From Flavobacteriales bacterium (GTDB lineage Bacteria > Bacteroidota > Bacteroidia > Flavobacteriales_F > PHOS-HE28): a DNA stretch of 64,000 bases. The position numbers and the translations under genes were made by a program. Where the stretch lies: positions 41,272 through 105,271 of the forward strand of contig JADJOG010000045.1 of assembly GCA_016713865.1 (NCBI GenBank). The letters run 5' to 3'. How positions within the stretch are numbered: the first letter of the stretch is position 1; every line of letters begins with the position of its first letter. Positions 41,934-51,100 of this stretch are shown here, piece after piece. The notes below the pieces were generated by a model, which ran no database searches, was not told the DNA's origin, and saw only the letters and a list, made by a program, of their open reading frames with translations.

Positions 41934-43411
41934 TGGGAATGATGAGGAGTACCCTTCAAGAACGATCGGTCAGGAGACTGTTCATGCTGTTCTGCGCGGT
42001 TGTCAACATGACCGCCATCGGGCGCTTGCATGCCCAGCCGTTCGATACGCTCGTCGCCCGGATCAGTGACCTTCCAGTGGACACCTTGATCATCCGCGAG
42101 AAGGCCACGGAAGATCCCCGCATGAAGGTCGCGTTGCTCGCACGGCTGGCCGTGAAACTCCTCTACGTCAATCGTCAGGATGAATGCATGTCCACCGCGC
42201 TCCGGATGTTCGAGATAGCGGGACCGACCGGTAACGATACACTTATCGGAAGGGCGCAGCTATCCATCGGGTTCTCCTTCGTGATCGCCAATGAGGTGAA
42301 CGGCGCATTGAAGCACTTCAACCTTGCGCTCGATCACTTTACGAGCGCGCGTGATAGCATCTGGATGGGTGCGACCTGCAAGGAGCTCGCCGTGCTCTAT
42401 CAACGTGTGGGCGACAACGATGGTGCCATGCGCTACATGCGCAAAGCGCTGGCTTTTGGCATGCCCCCTGGGATACGTTCGCGAGGGCTGTCAACAATAG
42501 CCCGGGTCTTCATGGACCGAGGCGAACTCGATTCCGCGCTCTACTACACCAAGCAAGTGGAAATGGTCAATACGCCCGGCGAGGACCCTTGGACCTACGC
42601 CTTTTCCAACGGTGCGCTTGCAGCGGTTTATGCCGCCCGGCATGAGGCCGATCTAGCCGAACTGCATTTCAAGCGCGCGATCGCCGCCGCGGATTCCTTC
42701 CAACTGCCGCTTCCCCTTGTTCAGTTCGCCGCGGGGTATTCTTCCTTGCTCTTGGAGCAGGGCCGCACAGCGGAGGCGCAAGCCATTGCGCAGTTGGGTT
42801 TCCGCTCTGCGAATGGGGTTCGCAATCCGAACATCCTGGAGAAAGCCGCTGAAGCCTTGGCGGATGCGTTCAAGGCGGACGGCTTGGCCGATAGCGCATT
42901 CTACTACGCGAAGTTGTGCATCGCCTACCGCGACAGTGTGATCGCCACACAGAACCGCAGTCAGCTGAAGACCCAGCTCTTCGCGCAGCAGCTCAAGGAC
43001 ATGGAGGATGCGAAGTTGCGAGCGGAGAAAGTTGCCGCCCGTTCCCGCAACATCCAGTTCGGCATCATCACGCTCATCGTCATCACGCTGGGGATCTTCC
43101 TGCTTGTGCTCAGCCGCACGGCTTTGGTAGGCGCTCGAGCCATCAAGAACCTCTCGCTCATCGCGCTGCTCTTGTTCTTCGAGTTCATCAATCTACTGGT
43201 GCATCCGTTCCTTGATCGCATCACCGACCACTCACCGATCCTGACGCTGTTGTGTATGGCTGCCATCGCAGGTTTGCTGATCCCGCTGCACCACCGCATG
43301 GAGAAGCTGATAACCAACATGCTGGTGAGCAAGAACAACCGGGTAAGGTTGGAGGCGGCGAGAAGGACGATAGAGGAGTTGGAATCAACCAACGCAAAGT
43401 CAGAAGGATGA
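41933..43411 (+). CDS. TPR-three-helix membrane protein, copy 4
   Basis: This 492-residue paralogue overlaps the stop of copy 3 by one base (TGATG), which implies translational coupling. It has a signal peptide (MLFCAVVNMTAIGRLHAQ) and an ectodomain of the copy-3 subtype (PFDTLVARISDLPVDTL, EVNGALKHFNLALDHFTSAR, NDGAMRYMRKALAFG). The membrane module differs from copies 1-3 in the periplasmic loop, which reads HPFLDRITDHSP instead of HPFLGELTHHSP. The tail ends EELESTNAKSEG. Function unknown. Confidence 0.82.
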   Translation: MGMMRSTLQERSVRRLFMLFCAVVNMTAIGRLHAQPFDTLVARISDLPVDTLIIREKATEDPRMKVALLARLAVKLLYVNRQDECMSTALRMFEIAGPTGNDTLIGRAQLSIGFSFVIANEVNGALKHFNLALDHFTSARDSIWMGATCKELAVLYQRVGDNDGAMRYMRKALAFGMPPGIRSRGLSTIARVFMDRGELDSALYYTKQVEMVNTPGEDPWTYAFSNGALAAVYAARHEADLAELHFKRAIAAADSFQLPLPLVQFAAGYSSLLLEQGRTAEAQAIAQLGFRSANGVRNPNILEKAAEALADAFKADGLADSAFYYAKLCIAYRDSVIATQNRSQLKTQLFAQQLKDMEDAKLRAEKVAARSRNIQFGIITLIVITLGIFLLVLSRTALVGARAIKNLSLIALLLFFEFINLLVHPFLDRITDHSPILTLLCMAAIAGLLIPLHHRMEKLITNMLVSKNNRVRLEAARRTIEELESTNAKSEG

Positions 43412-44841
43412 AGCTCTTTCAGATGATCCGGGCTCTGATGCTCGTGCTCACTTTGTTGATACGAGGAGAAGTCGGTGCTCAGAAACTCGGCATCGAGTCA
43501 CGATACGATTCTCTCGACACCCGGCACGACATGTCACGCCCGATGCTCGAGCGATTCTGGATCACGGTGAACCATGCTTGGGCGTGTTACTACAGAGGTG
43601 AACGGACGGCCTCAACACGGGCTGGCATGGATGCACTTGGATTGGCCGATTCCCTTGGCGTGGATACCCTGGGAGCTGAAGCGTATCTGGTCCTTGGCAA
43701 TTCGACCGGTGGATCCGCCGACCCCGAGGTCGCGATGAAGCACTTTTACCGGGCACGCGCCCTTGCCGAGAAGGCAGGCAGCCGGGAGTATTCAGGTGTG
43801 GCGGACAAGGAGATCGGCGTTGTATACAGGCTGATGGAGGACTATCCACGTAGTCTTGAGCTGCTGAAGAAGGCGATTGTGAACGTGCGCTCGATGCTGG
43901 AGGTGAACCGCACCTACTGTCAATTGAGCGACACCTATCGTTTCATGGGTCAGGCCGACTCGGCCCTGTACTACGCCCATCGATCGAACACCATCCGGGA
44001 GCCTGAGGAGGATCCCTATGGCTATGCGCGATCCTACTACACCTTGGGTGCGGCCTATGCGGCCAAGGGCGACCGCGTTCTTGCCGAGGTGCATTTCACG
44101 CGTGCGATCGAAGTGGCGGATTCCTTTGAAGTGGTGATACCGCTGATCCAAGCCCTCGGGGGGCGAGGGCGTATGCGCCTGGAGATCCAGGATCTCCCCG
44201 GAGCCATCACCGACGGGCGGCGGGCCCTGGCGGTTAGCCTTGCCTTCGGTCATTTAAGCTTGACGGCCAGGTCTGCTGATCTCTTGCGTGCGGCCTACAA
44301 GGCGCAGGGTCGCCTGGATAGTGCCTTTCATTACTCGGAGATGAAAGCGCTGTTCAACGACAGCCTGAAGACCACCGGGAACATGATCAAGCTTCAGAAT
44401 ATGACCTTCGAGCAGGACCTTAAAGAGCGGGAGGAGGCTAGGCTCCTGGAAGTAGCCGCCACAGAACGCTCCCGCAACCTCCAGTTCGGCATCATCGCCC
44501 TCATTGTGCTCACGCTGGGCATCTTCCTGTTGGTGTTCAGTCGCACAGCGGTGGTGGGAGCCAAGGCCATCAAGAACCTCTCGCTCATCGCGCTGTTGTT
44601 GTTCTTCGAGTTCATCAACCTGCTGGTGCATCCGTTCCTTGATCGCATCACCAACCACTCGCCGATCCTGATGCTGTTGTGTATGGCTACCATCGCAGGT
44701 TTGCTGATCCCGCTGCACCACCGCATGGAGAAGCTGATCACCAACATGCTCGTGAGTAAGAACAACCGGGTAAGGTTGGAAGCGGCAAGAAGGACGATCG
44801 AGGAGTTGGAGGGAGCAGGAAAGACGGATCCTGTGGGTTAG
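43408..44841 (+). CDS. TPR-three-helix membrane protein, copy 5
   Basis: This 477-residue paralogue starts with an ATGA overlap on copy 4. It has a signal peptide (VLTLLIRGEVGAQ) and an ectodomain of the copy-1 subtype (YDSLDTRHDMSRPMLERFW, with TPR motifs YPRSLELLKKAIVNVR, QADSALYYAHRSNTI and DRVLAEVHFTRAIEVADSF). The membrane module has the copy-4 type loop (DRITNHSP). It is the best template for what copy 1 has lost. Its 3' end overlaps the convergent hxlR gene by four bases. Function unknown. Confidence 0.82.
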   Translation: MKLFQMIRALMLVLTLLIRGEVGAQKLGIESRYDSLDTRHDMSRPMLERFWITVNHAWACYYRGERTASTRAGMDALGLADSLGVDTLGAEAYLVLGNSTGGSADPEVAMKHFYRARALAEKAGSREYSGVADKEIGVVYRLMEDYPRSLELLKKAIVNVRSMLEVNRTYCQLSDTYRFMGQADSALYYAHRSNTIREPEEDPYGYARSYYTLGAAYAAKGDRVLAEVHFTRAIEVADSFEVVIPLIQALGGRGRMRLEIQDLPGAITDGRRALAVSLAFGHLSLTARSADLLRAAYKAQGRLDSAFHYSEMKALFNDSLKTTGNMIKLQNMTFEQDLKEREEARLLEVAATERSRNLQFGIIALIVLTLGIFLLVFSRTAVVGAKAIKNLSLIALLLFFEFINLLVHPFLDRITNHSPILMLLCMATIAGLLIPLHHRMEKLITNMLVSKNNRVRLEAARRTIEELEGAGKTDPVG

Positions 44842-45242
44842 GCCCGCTTCAGCTCCTTCATCGCCGCCTTGATGAAGCCTTCTTTGTCCATCTTCACCTC
44901 CTTCAGCATGGCCTTGCGGTCGGCGGGGATCGGGAAGTACTTCTCCGCCCAGAGGTTGATCTCGATCATGATGGGAAGCAGGTCCACACCCATCGGGGTC
45001 AGCTTGTACAGCACCTTGGCCTTGCTGTCCGGGTGGTCCAGTTTCTCTATCAGCCCGCTCTGCTCCAATAGCTGCAACCGTGCGGCGAGGATGTTGGTGG
45101 CGATACCCTCGGGCGCTTTCAGGAGTTCGCCGTAGGTGAGCTGCTTCGCGAGGAACAGGTCACGGATGATCAATAGGGACCACTTGTCCCCCCAGATGTC
45201 CAGGGAGCGGCTCACAGGGCAGTCGGAACGCAGGGTCTTCAT
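44838..45242 (-). CDS. HxlR family transcriptional regulator
   Basis: This 134-residue winged-helix regulator has the HxlR signature: MKTLRSDCPVSRSL with the N-terminal Cys, then IWGDKWSLLIIRDL, TYGELLKAPEGIATNILAAR (recognition region), LEQSGLIEKL and KVLYKLTPMGVDLLP. Related proteins such as YodB and HypR sense electrophiles or oxidants through this Cys. ATG at 45242 is chosen over an upstream frame that runs into the promoter. It is divergent from a quinone-oxidoreductase-like gene, a common target of such regulators. Two palindromes between them fit operators. Confidence 0.93.
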   Translation of the reverse strand: MKTLRSDCPVSRSLDIWGDKWSLLIIRDLFLAKQLTYGELLKAPEGIATNILAARLQLLEQSGLIEKLDHPDSKAKVLYKLTPMGVDLLPIMIEINLWAEKYFPIPADRKAMLKEVKMDKEGFIKAAMKELKRA

Positions 45243-45270
45243 CGGCTCGAAGTATCGATGGCGAAGATAG

Positions 45271-45289
45271 TACTTGCAAAGAGCAAGTA
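45271..45289. promoter_or_regulatory. Operator-like perfect palindrome 1 (HxlR candidate)
   Basis: A perfect inverted repeat of seven bases, TACTTGC-AAAGA-GCAAGTA, lies in the hxlR/oxidoreductase intergenic region. It covers the -33-like TTG of the promoter for the oxidoreductase gene. Dyads of this size are typical for dimeric HxlR regulators. Confidence 0.65.
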
Positions 45290-45303
45290 AAGCAGTACGT
45301 TTG
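45274..45303 (+). promoter_or_regulatory. Bacteroidetes-type promoter for the oxidoreductase gene
   Basis: TACGTTTG at 45296-45303 matches the Bacteroidetes -7 element TAnnTTTG exactly, and TTG at 45274-45276 lies 19 bases upstream in the place of the -33 element. Transcription would start about 40 bases before the ATG at 45353. It is flanked by the two palindromes. Confidence 0.6.
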
Positions 45304-45304
45304 C

Positions 45305-45322
45305 GCTTGCAAAAGACAAGTG
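45305..45322. promoter_or_regulatory. Operator-like palindrome 2 (HxlR candidate)
   Basis: GCTTGCAAAAGACAAGTG (from 45305) repeats palindrome 1: the 16-base core matches it at 13 positions. It lies just downstream of the -7 element, where a bound repressor would block initiation. The centres of the two sites are about 34 bp apart. Confidence 0.5.
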
Positions 45323-45352
45323 ACATTCCGACGAACCATCGAACAAGGAACC

Positions 45353-46354
45353 ATGAAGGCTTACATCATCGACAAATACAAGAGCGCCGACGGCGGGCGC
45401 ATCGCCGATATGCCGGAACCCGAACTGCGGCCCGGAGATGTACTGGTGAAGGTCCACGCAGCTGGCCTGAACGTGCTGGACTCGAAGATCAGGACCGGCG
45501 AGTTCAAGCTCATGCTGCCTTACCGGTTCCCGCTGATCATGGGCAACGATGTGGCCGGCGTGGTGGTGAAGGTGGGGGCCATGGCGAAGCGGTTCAAGGT
45601 CGGTGATGAAGTGTACGCGCGGCCGGACAAGGACAGGATCGGCACGTTCGCCGAGTTCATCGCCATGGACGAGGCCGATGTCGCTTTGAAACCGAAGTCG
45701 CTCACCATGGAAGAAGCGGCGTCCATTCCGTTGGTCGGCTTAACGGCCTGGCAAGCACTGGTGGAAATGGCCAACGTGAAGAAGGGACAGAAGGTCTTCA
45801 TCCAAGCGGGCTCGGGTGGCGTGGGCACCTTCGCGATCCAACTGGCCAAACACCTGGGTGCAACCGTGGCCACTACCGCCAGTGCAGCGAATGCCGCGTT
45901 GGTCAAGAGCCTCGGCGCCGATGTGGTGATCGACTACAAGACGCAAGACTTCGAGACCACCCTGCGCGACTACGACGTGGTGCTGAACAGCCAGGACGGA
46001 AAGACACTGGAGAAGTCGCTGCGCATCCTCAAGCCGGGCGGGAAGCTTATCTCCATCACAGGCCCACCCGATGCCGCGTTCGCGAAGGAGCTTGGTGCGC
46101 CTTGGTATGTGGAGTTGCTCATGAGCGCGCTGAGCGCAGGCGTGCGGAAGAAGGCGAAGCGTTTGAAGGTCGGCTACCGATTCCTCTTCATGAAGGCGAG
46201 TGGTGCCCAGCTGGAGCGGATAACTGCGCTCATCGATGCCGGCACCATCCGGCCGGTCATGGACAAGGTGTTCCCGTTTGCGGAGACCAAGGAAGCACTG
46301 GCCTACATCGAGACGGGTCGTGCGAAAGGGAAGGTGGTGGTGAAGGTGCAGTAG
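45353..46354 (+). CDS. NADP-dependent quinone-oxidoreductase-like MDR protein
   Basis: This 333-residue protein of the medium-chain dehydrogenase superfamily, zinc-free quinone oxidoreductase branch, starts at ATG 45353 (MKAYIIDKYKSADGG). The N-terminal GroES-like part has VLVKVHAAGLNVLDSKIRTG and PLIMGNDVAGVVVKVG. The Rossmann motif is GSGGVGTFAIQLAKHLGA (residues about 148-165), and the zinc-binding cysteines of alcohol dehydrogenases are absent. It probably reduces quinones or enones with NADPH. Its promoter carries two operator-like sites, so HxlR control in response to electrophiles is likely. An alpha/beta hydrolase follows after 30 bp. Confidence 0.92.
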   Translation: MKAYIIDKYKSADGGRIADMPEPELRPGDVLVKVHAAGLNVLDSKIRTGEFKLMLPYRFPLIMGNDVAGVVVKVGAMAKRFKVGDEVYARPDKDRIGTFAEFIAMDEADVALKPKSLTMEEAASIPLVGLTAWQALVEMANVKKGQKVFIQAGSGGVGTFAIQLAKHLGATVATTASAANAALVKSLGADVVIDYKTQDFETTLRDYDVVLNSQDGKTLEKSLRILKPGGKLISITGPPDAAFAKELGAPWYVELLMSALSAGVRKKAKRLKVGYRFLFMKASGAQLERITALIDAGTIRPVMDKVFPFAETKEALAYIETGRAKGKVVVKVQ

Positions 46355-46384
46355 ACAACAGCAAGCAGCACAACACGATGCACA

Positions 46385-47236
46385 ATGGACACGCGATCAC
46401 ACACCACCTACGCCACCGTCCCAACGCAGTTCATCACTGCTGCCAACGGGGTCAAATTCGCTTACCGCAGGCAAGGCGAGCGACAAGCCGTACCCATCAT
46501 TTACTTCAATCACCTCACCGCCAACCTGGACAACTGCGATCCGCGCGTCATGGATGGCTTGGCCGCCAAGCATGAGATCATCTCCTTCGACTATCGCGGC
46601 GTGGGATCCACCTCGGGCACCGATGCAACGTCCATTCAGGACATGGCCAAGGACAGCCTCGCTTTCATCAAGGCGTTGGGCTACACACAAGTGGACATCA
46701 TCAGCTTCTCCATGGGCGGCTTCATCGCGCAGGAACTGATGGAAATGGAACCGACATTGGTGCGAAGGATCGTGCTCGCCGGCACCGGCCCACGCGGCGG
46801 TAAAGGAATCAGCGATGTCGTGGGCCTTACCTATTGGGACATCGTCAAGGGCCTTTTCACCTTTCGCGATCCCAAGTTCTATTTGTTCTTCACCACCACG
46901 ACGAACGGAAAGAAAGCGGCGCGCAACTTCCTCGCTCGCTTGAAAGAGCGCACCAAGGACCTCGACATTCCTGTTGGTGTCCGATCGCTGCGCGCACAAC
47001 TCAACGCGATCCGCACGTGGGGACACGAACAGCCCGCCGATCTCTCCGTGTTCAAGCTGCCGGTGCTCGTCATCAACGGCGACAACGACCGCATGGTGCC
47101 CACACCGAACTCGTACGACATGGCGAAGCGCTTCCCGAACGCTAAGCTCCACATCTATGAAGAGGCCGCGCATGGCGCCGTGTTCCAGCACCATGAGGAT
47201 TTCGTGAAGCGGGCTTTGGGGTTCTTCGCTGCCTGA
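46385..47236 (+). CDS. Alpha/beta hydrolase
   Basis: This 283-residue cytoplasmic alpha/beta hydrolase has the nucleophile elbow SFSMGG (Ser near residue 113), the oxyanion-region motif IIYFNHLTANLDN, an acid in NGDNDRMVP (near 236) and the catalytic His in EEAAHGAVF (near 262). The cap around residues 145-200 is helical. The substrate cannot be read from sequence. Haloperoxidase/epoxide-hydrolase-like relatives are the closest in pattern. It probably shares the transcript and HxlR control of the upstream oxidoreductase. Confidence 0.88.
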   Translation: MDTRSHTTYATVPTQFITAANGVKFAYRRQGERQAVPIIYFNHLTANLDNCDPRVMDGLAAKHEIISFDYRGVGSTSGTDATSIQDMAKDSLAFIKALGYTQVDIISFSMGGFIAQELMEMEPTLVRRIVLAGTGPRGGKGISDVVGLTYWDIVKGLFTFRDPKFYLFFTTTTNGKKAARNFLARLKERTKDLDIPVGVRSLRAQLNAIRTWGHEQPADLSVFKLPVLVINGDNDRMVPTPNSYDMAKRFPNAKLHIYEEAAHGAVFQHHEDFVKRALGFFAA

Positions 47237-47269
47237 AGCGATTAAAGAAACGGTTAGGGCGTTACTGGT

Positions 47270-48058
47270 CTAGGCGGCCACCCCAACAACACTCACCATC
47301 GCCGCCTTCGCCGCATCCACAGCCAGCTCCGCGCTAGCGAGGTTTTGCGAAGCGATGGCAGGGTTCTTCGCATCCAGCAGCACGCTGATCATCAACGTCC
47401 CCTGCTTCGCTTGCACCGTGAACCGCCTCGGGTGCGCTCCATCAGTATTGCAAGTGTGAATGAACCGGCAGGCTTCACCGTCGGATCTCGAATCCCGTCT
47501 CCGTCGATACTGTGTCAACCATTGGCGCAAGGCGATCCGATCCGTCCGGGTAAAGACGGTGTCAACTCCCAATTCGCCCAACTCACCGGTATTCATCGAA
47601 ACAACGAGCGTGTCGTTGGTCTCCACCAGAAAGGCGCTGCGTTCATACACGCCGCCGTGGTGGTCGTTCTCGGCAAGGGAGAACCAATGGGGCAGCTTCG
47701 AGCATCCATCGAAGAGGGTGAGCGTTAGATACCGCACCGCATGGTCGCACTCGGGAGAACTGTTCAGGACAAGGAGCCCCAAGCGAGATTCCCTTATCAA
47801 GATCTTGCCTATGACCCACGCAGAATCACTTTCCGTCATTCTCCTGTCGTGAAGGGCTTGGAAACCTTCCGCATCCAAGCTGATCCAATTCGGATCAATC
47901 GTCTTTTCAACGTAGTTCAGGTCGAACTGGCGTTCCGTTATCACAGGAGCGCTTCCAATGACCTCGCACAGATCAGAAGGGGATGAGGGCAGGCGAGGAT
48001 AACCAAGTTGACTCAGCACGAGCGGCACACAGGTCAACAAGGTCAGGGAGGGCTTCAT
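47270..48058 (-). CDS. Secreted protein with an Mfd-derived C-terminal tail
   Basis: This 262-residue protein is of unknown function. The N-terminus looks like a signal peptide (MKPSLTLLTCVPLVLSQ), and about 190 residues follow without a recognised domain (WVIGKILIRESRLGLLVL, ERSAFLVETNDTLVVSM). The last 50 residues match the C-terminus of Mfd, encoded directly upstream: PRRFTVQAKQGTLMISV against PRRFKVYEKAGTLRISV, and DAAKAAMVSVVGV against GAKAAMESVVGV, with a short insertion between. The DNA is also alike there, including an identical 16-base stretch. It lies 45 bp after mfd on the same strand, so co-transcription is likely. Confidence 0.7.
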   Translation of the reverse strand: MKPSLTLLTCVPLVLSQLGYPRLPSSPSDLCEVIGSAPVITERQFDLNYVEKTIDPNWISLDAEGFQALHDRRMTESDSAWVIGKILIRESRLGLLVLNSSPECDHAVRYLTLTLFDGCSKLPHWFSLAENDHHGGVYERSAFLVETNDTLVVSMNTGELGELGVDTVFTRTDRIALRQWLTQYRRRRDSRSDGEACRFIHTCNTDGAHPRRFTVQAKQGTLMISVLLDAKNPAIASQNLASAELAVDAAKAAMVSVVGVAA

Positions 48059-48103
48059 GCCAATTGGTTCAGGTGTTGGTTGAACGATCTACGGACCAAG
48101 TTC

Positions 48104-51100
48104 TTATGCTGCAACGTTCACCCCCACAACGGATTCCATCGCCGCCTTCGCACCCTGAACGTTCTTCACATCCTGCACGCTGATCCGCAAAGTCCCCGCC
48201 TTCTCGTACACCTTGAAGCGTCGTGGTTGCGCTTGCACGGCGCGAAGTACTGCGTTGAAGCCATCGCCCTCGAAGAACGGGTGCTTTTGATCCGCGATGA
48301 AGGTGCCGATGAGCGTGCCCTTCTTCAGCACCATCTTCTCCAGGCCCATGCGTTGCCCCAGCCAGCGCAGGCGGATGCCTTCGAGCAGTTCGTTCACCAG
48401 CGGTGGGATCGGGCCGAATCGGTCGGTGACCTCCGTGGTGAACTTCTGCAGTTCCGCTTCGTCCTTGATGTCGTCCAGCCTGCGGTAGAGCGCAAGGCGT
48501 TCGGCGGTCTCGCTCACGTAGCTGTTGGGAATCAGCATGGTGAGATCGGTCTCGATGATGCAGTCGTCGCTCTGGTCGCGGCGTGATCCGCGGGCGAGTG
48601 CGTGGCTGCCTTCCTGGGCATCGTCGAAGAGGTCCTTAAAGTGCTGGTCCTTCAATTCGCGCACGGCCTCCTCCAGGATCTTGTGGTAGGTCTCGAAGCC
48701 GATGTCGTTGATGAAGCCGCTCTGCTCCGCGCCGAGCAGATCGCCCGCACCGCGGATGTCGAGGTCTTTCATCGCGATGTGGATGCCGCTGCCCAGGTCG
48801 CTGAACTGCTCGATGGCTTGCAGGCGTTTGCGGCTGAGGTCGGGGAGCAGGTGCGGGCTCGGCGCGAGCAGGTAGCAGTAGGCCTTTTTGTTGCTGCGCC
48901 CCACGCGACCGCGCAATTGGTGCAGATCGCTCAGACCGAAGTTCTGTGCCTCGTTCACGATGATCGTGTTGGCGTTCGGGATGTCGAGGCCGTTCTCCAC
49001 GATGGTGGTGCAGACGAGAATGTCGGTGTTGCCTTCGATGAAGTCCATCATCACTTCCTCCAACTTGTGGCCTTCCAGTTGACCATGACCAACGCCCACG
49101 CGAGAACCGGGTACGAGCTTCCGGATCATGTCGGCGATGAACTCGATGTTCTTCACCTTGTCGTGCAGGAAGTACACCTGGCCGCCGCGTGAGAGTTCAT
49201 ACTCGATCGCACCGCGTATCGTCACTTCATCGTACGGCTGCAACATCGTGCTCACCGGATACCGGTTCGGCGGCGGCGTGCTGATAATGCTCAGGTCACG
49301 CGCGCCCATGAGGCTGAATTGCAAGGTGCGCGGAATCGGTGTGGCGGTCAGTGTCAGCGTGTCCACCGTCGCGCGCAACGTCTTCAATTTGTCCTTCACG
49401 TTCACGCCGAACTTCTGCTCTTCGTCGATGATCAGCAGGCCGAGGTCCTTGTACACAACATCCTTGCTCACCAAGCGGTGTGTGCCGATGAGGATATCGA
49501 TCTTTCCTTCCTTCAGGTCCTTGAGGATCTGCGTCTGCTGCGCGCTGCTGCGAAAACGGTTGATGTAGTCCACGCGCACGGGTAGCCCTTTCATGCGGGC
49601 CGAGAAGCTCTTCCAGTGCTGCAACGCGAGGATCGTGGTTGGCACGAGCACTGCTGCCTGCTTGCCATCGCACACCGCTTTGAACGCGGCACGTATCGCC
49701 ACTTCCGTCTTTCCGAAACCGACATCGCCGCAGACCAGTCGATCCATCGGCGTGCTCTTCTCCATGTCGCGCTTCACGTCCTGCGTGGCCTTCAGCTGGT
49801 CGGGTGTGTCTTCGTAGATGAAGCTCGCCTCGAGTTCGTGCTGCAGGTAGTTGTCCGGCTGGAACGCGAAGCCCGGTTTGCTTTTGCGTTGCGCGTACAG
49901 CTTAATCAGGTCGAAGGCGAGCGCCTTCACCTTGGCCTTGGTCTTCTCCTTCAGGTTCTTCCACGCGGGCGTGCCGAGCTTGCTGATGTTCGGTGCCTTG
50001 CCGCTTTCCTCGCCGCTGTACTTGCTCACGCGGTGCAGACTGTGGATGCCCACGTATAGGATGTCGTTGTCGCGGTACTTCAGGCGGATGGCTTCTTGCA
50101 TGGAGCCGCCCGCGTCGATGGTCTCCAATCCGCTGAAGACACCGATGCCATGGTCGATGTGTACCACCAGGTCGCCGGGCTTCAGTTGCGTGAGCTCCTT
50201 CAGCGTGAGCGCCTGCGAGTTCTTGCGGAAACCCTCTTTCAACCGATAGCGGTGGTAGCGCTCGAATATCTGGTGGTCGGTGTACAGTGCCAGCTTCAGC
50301 TCGGGGTCGATGAAGCCTTCGTGCAGATCAAGAACAAGAGGCGTGAAGGCCACCTCATGCTCCATATCATTGAAGATCGTGTAGAGCCGTTCGCTCTGCT
50401 TCGCGCTGTTGCAGGCGATCAGGTTGGTGTAGCCCGCGTTCTGCTTGTTGTGCAGGTCGCCGCTGAGGACCTTGAACTCTTTGGCGAACGTTGGTTGCGG
50501 CCTCTGCTGGAAGTCAACGATTACAGAGGATTGCTGATTCGCTGATTCCTGATTCGCGCTGCGGAGGAAGACCTTGCGGAAGCCGAGTGTGCTCTTGATC
50601 GATTCCGTGTCGGTCGCAAGCAATTCGCTTGGCGTTGGATGTTTGTCCTTCTCCGAGAGCTTCTCATACACCTCGTTCAACAACTTCAACTGCTTCGTTG
50701 CTGCATCGCCGATGGCTTGCAGATCGCGCAGCCAGATCACCGCATCCTCCGGCAGTTGCGCGAAGAAGTTCTGTTGGCGCGCGGCATCCTCATCCTGCAG
50801 GTCAGGCACGATTACAGCTTCCGCAAGGAACTCCACGGTCAATTGGTCCTGCGGATCGAAGCGGCGCACGCTCTCCACGTTGTCGCCGAACAACTCGATG
50901 CGGTAGGGCTTGTCGCTGCCGTAACTGAACACGTCCACGATACCGCCGCGGATGCTGTACTGCCCCGGCTCGTACACGAACTCCACGCGGCTGAAGCCCG
51001 TTTCCTCCAACCACTCTTGCAGCGTGTCGATGGGCAGCTCCTCGTGGCGCTTCACCGTGAGCGTGTTGCTCTTCATCTCCTCCTGGCCCATCACGAGCGG

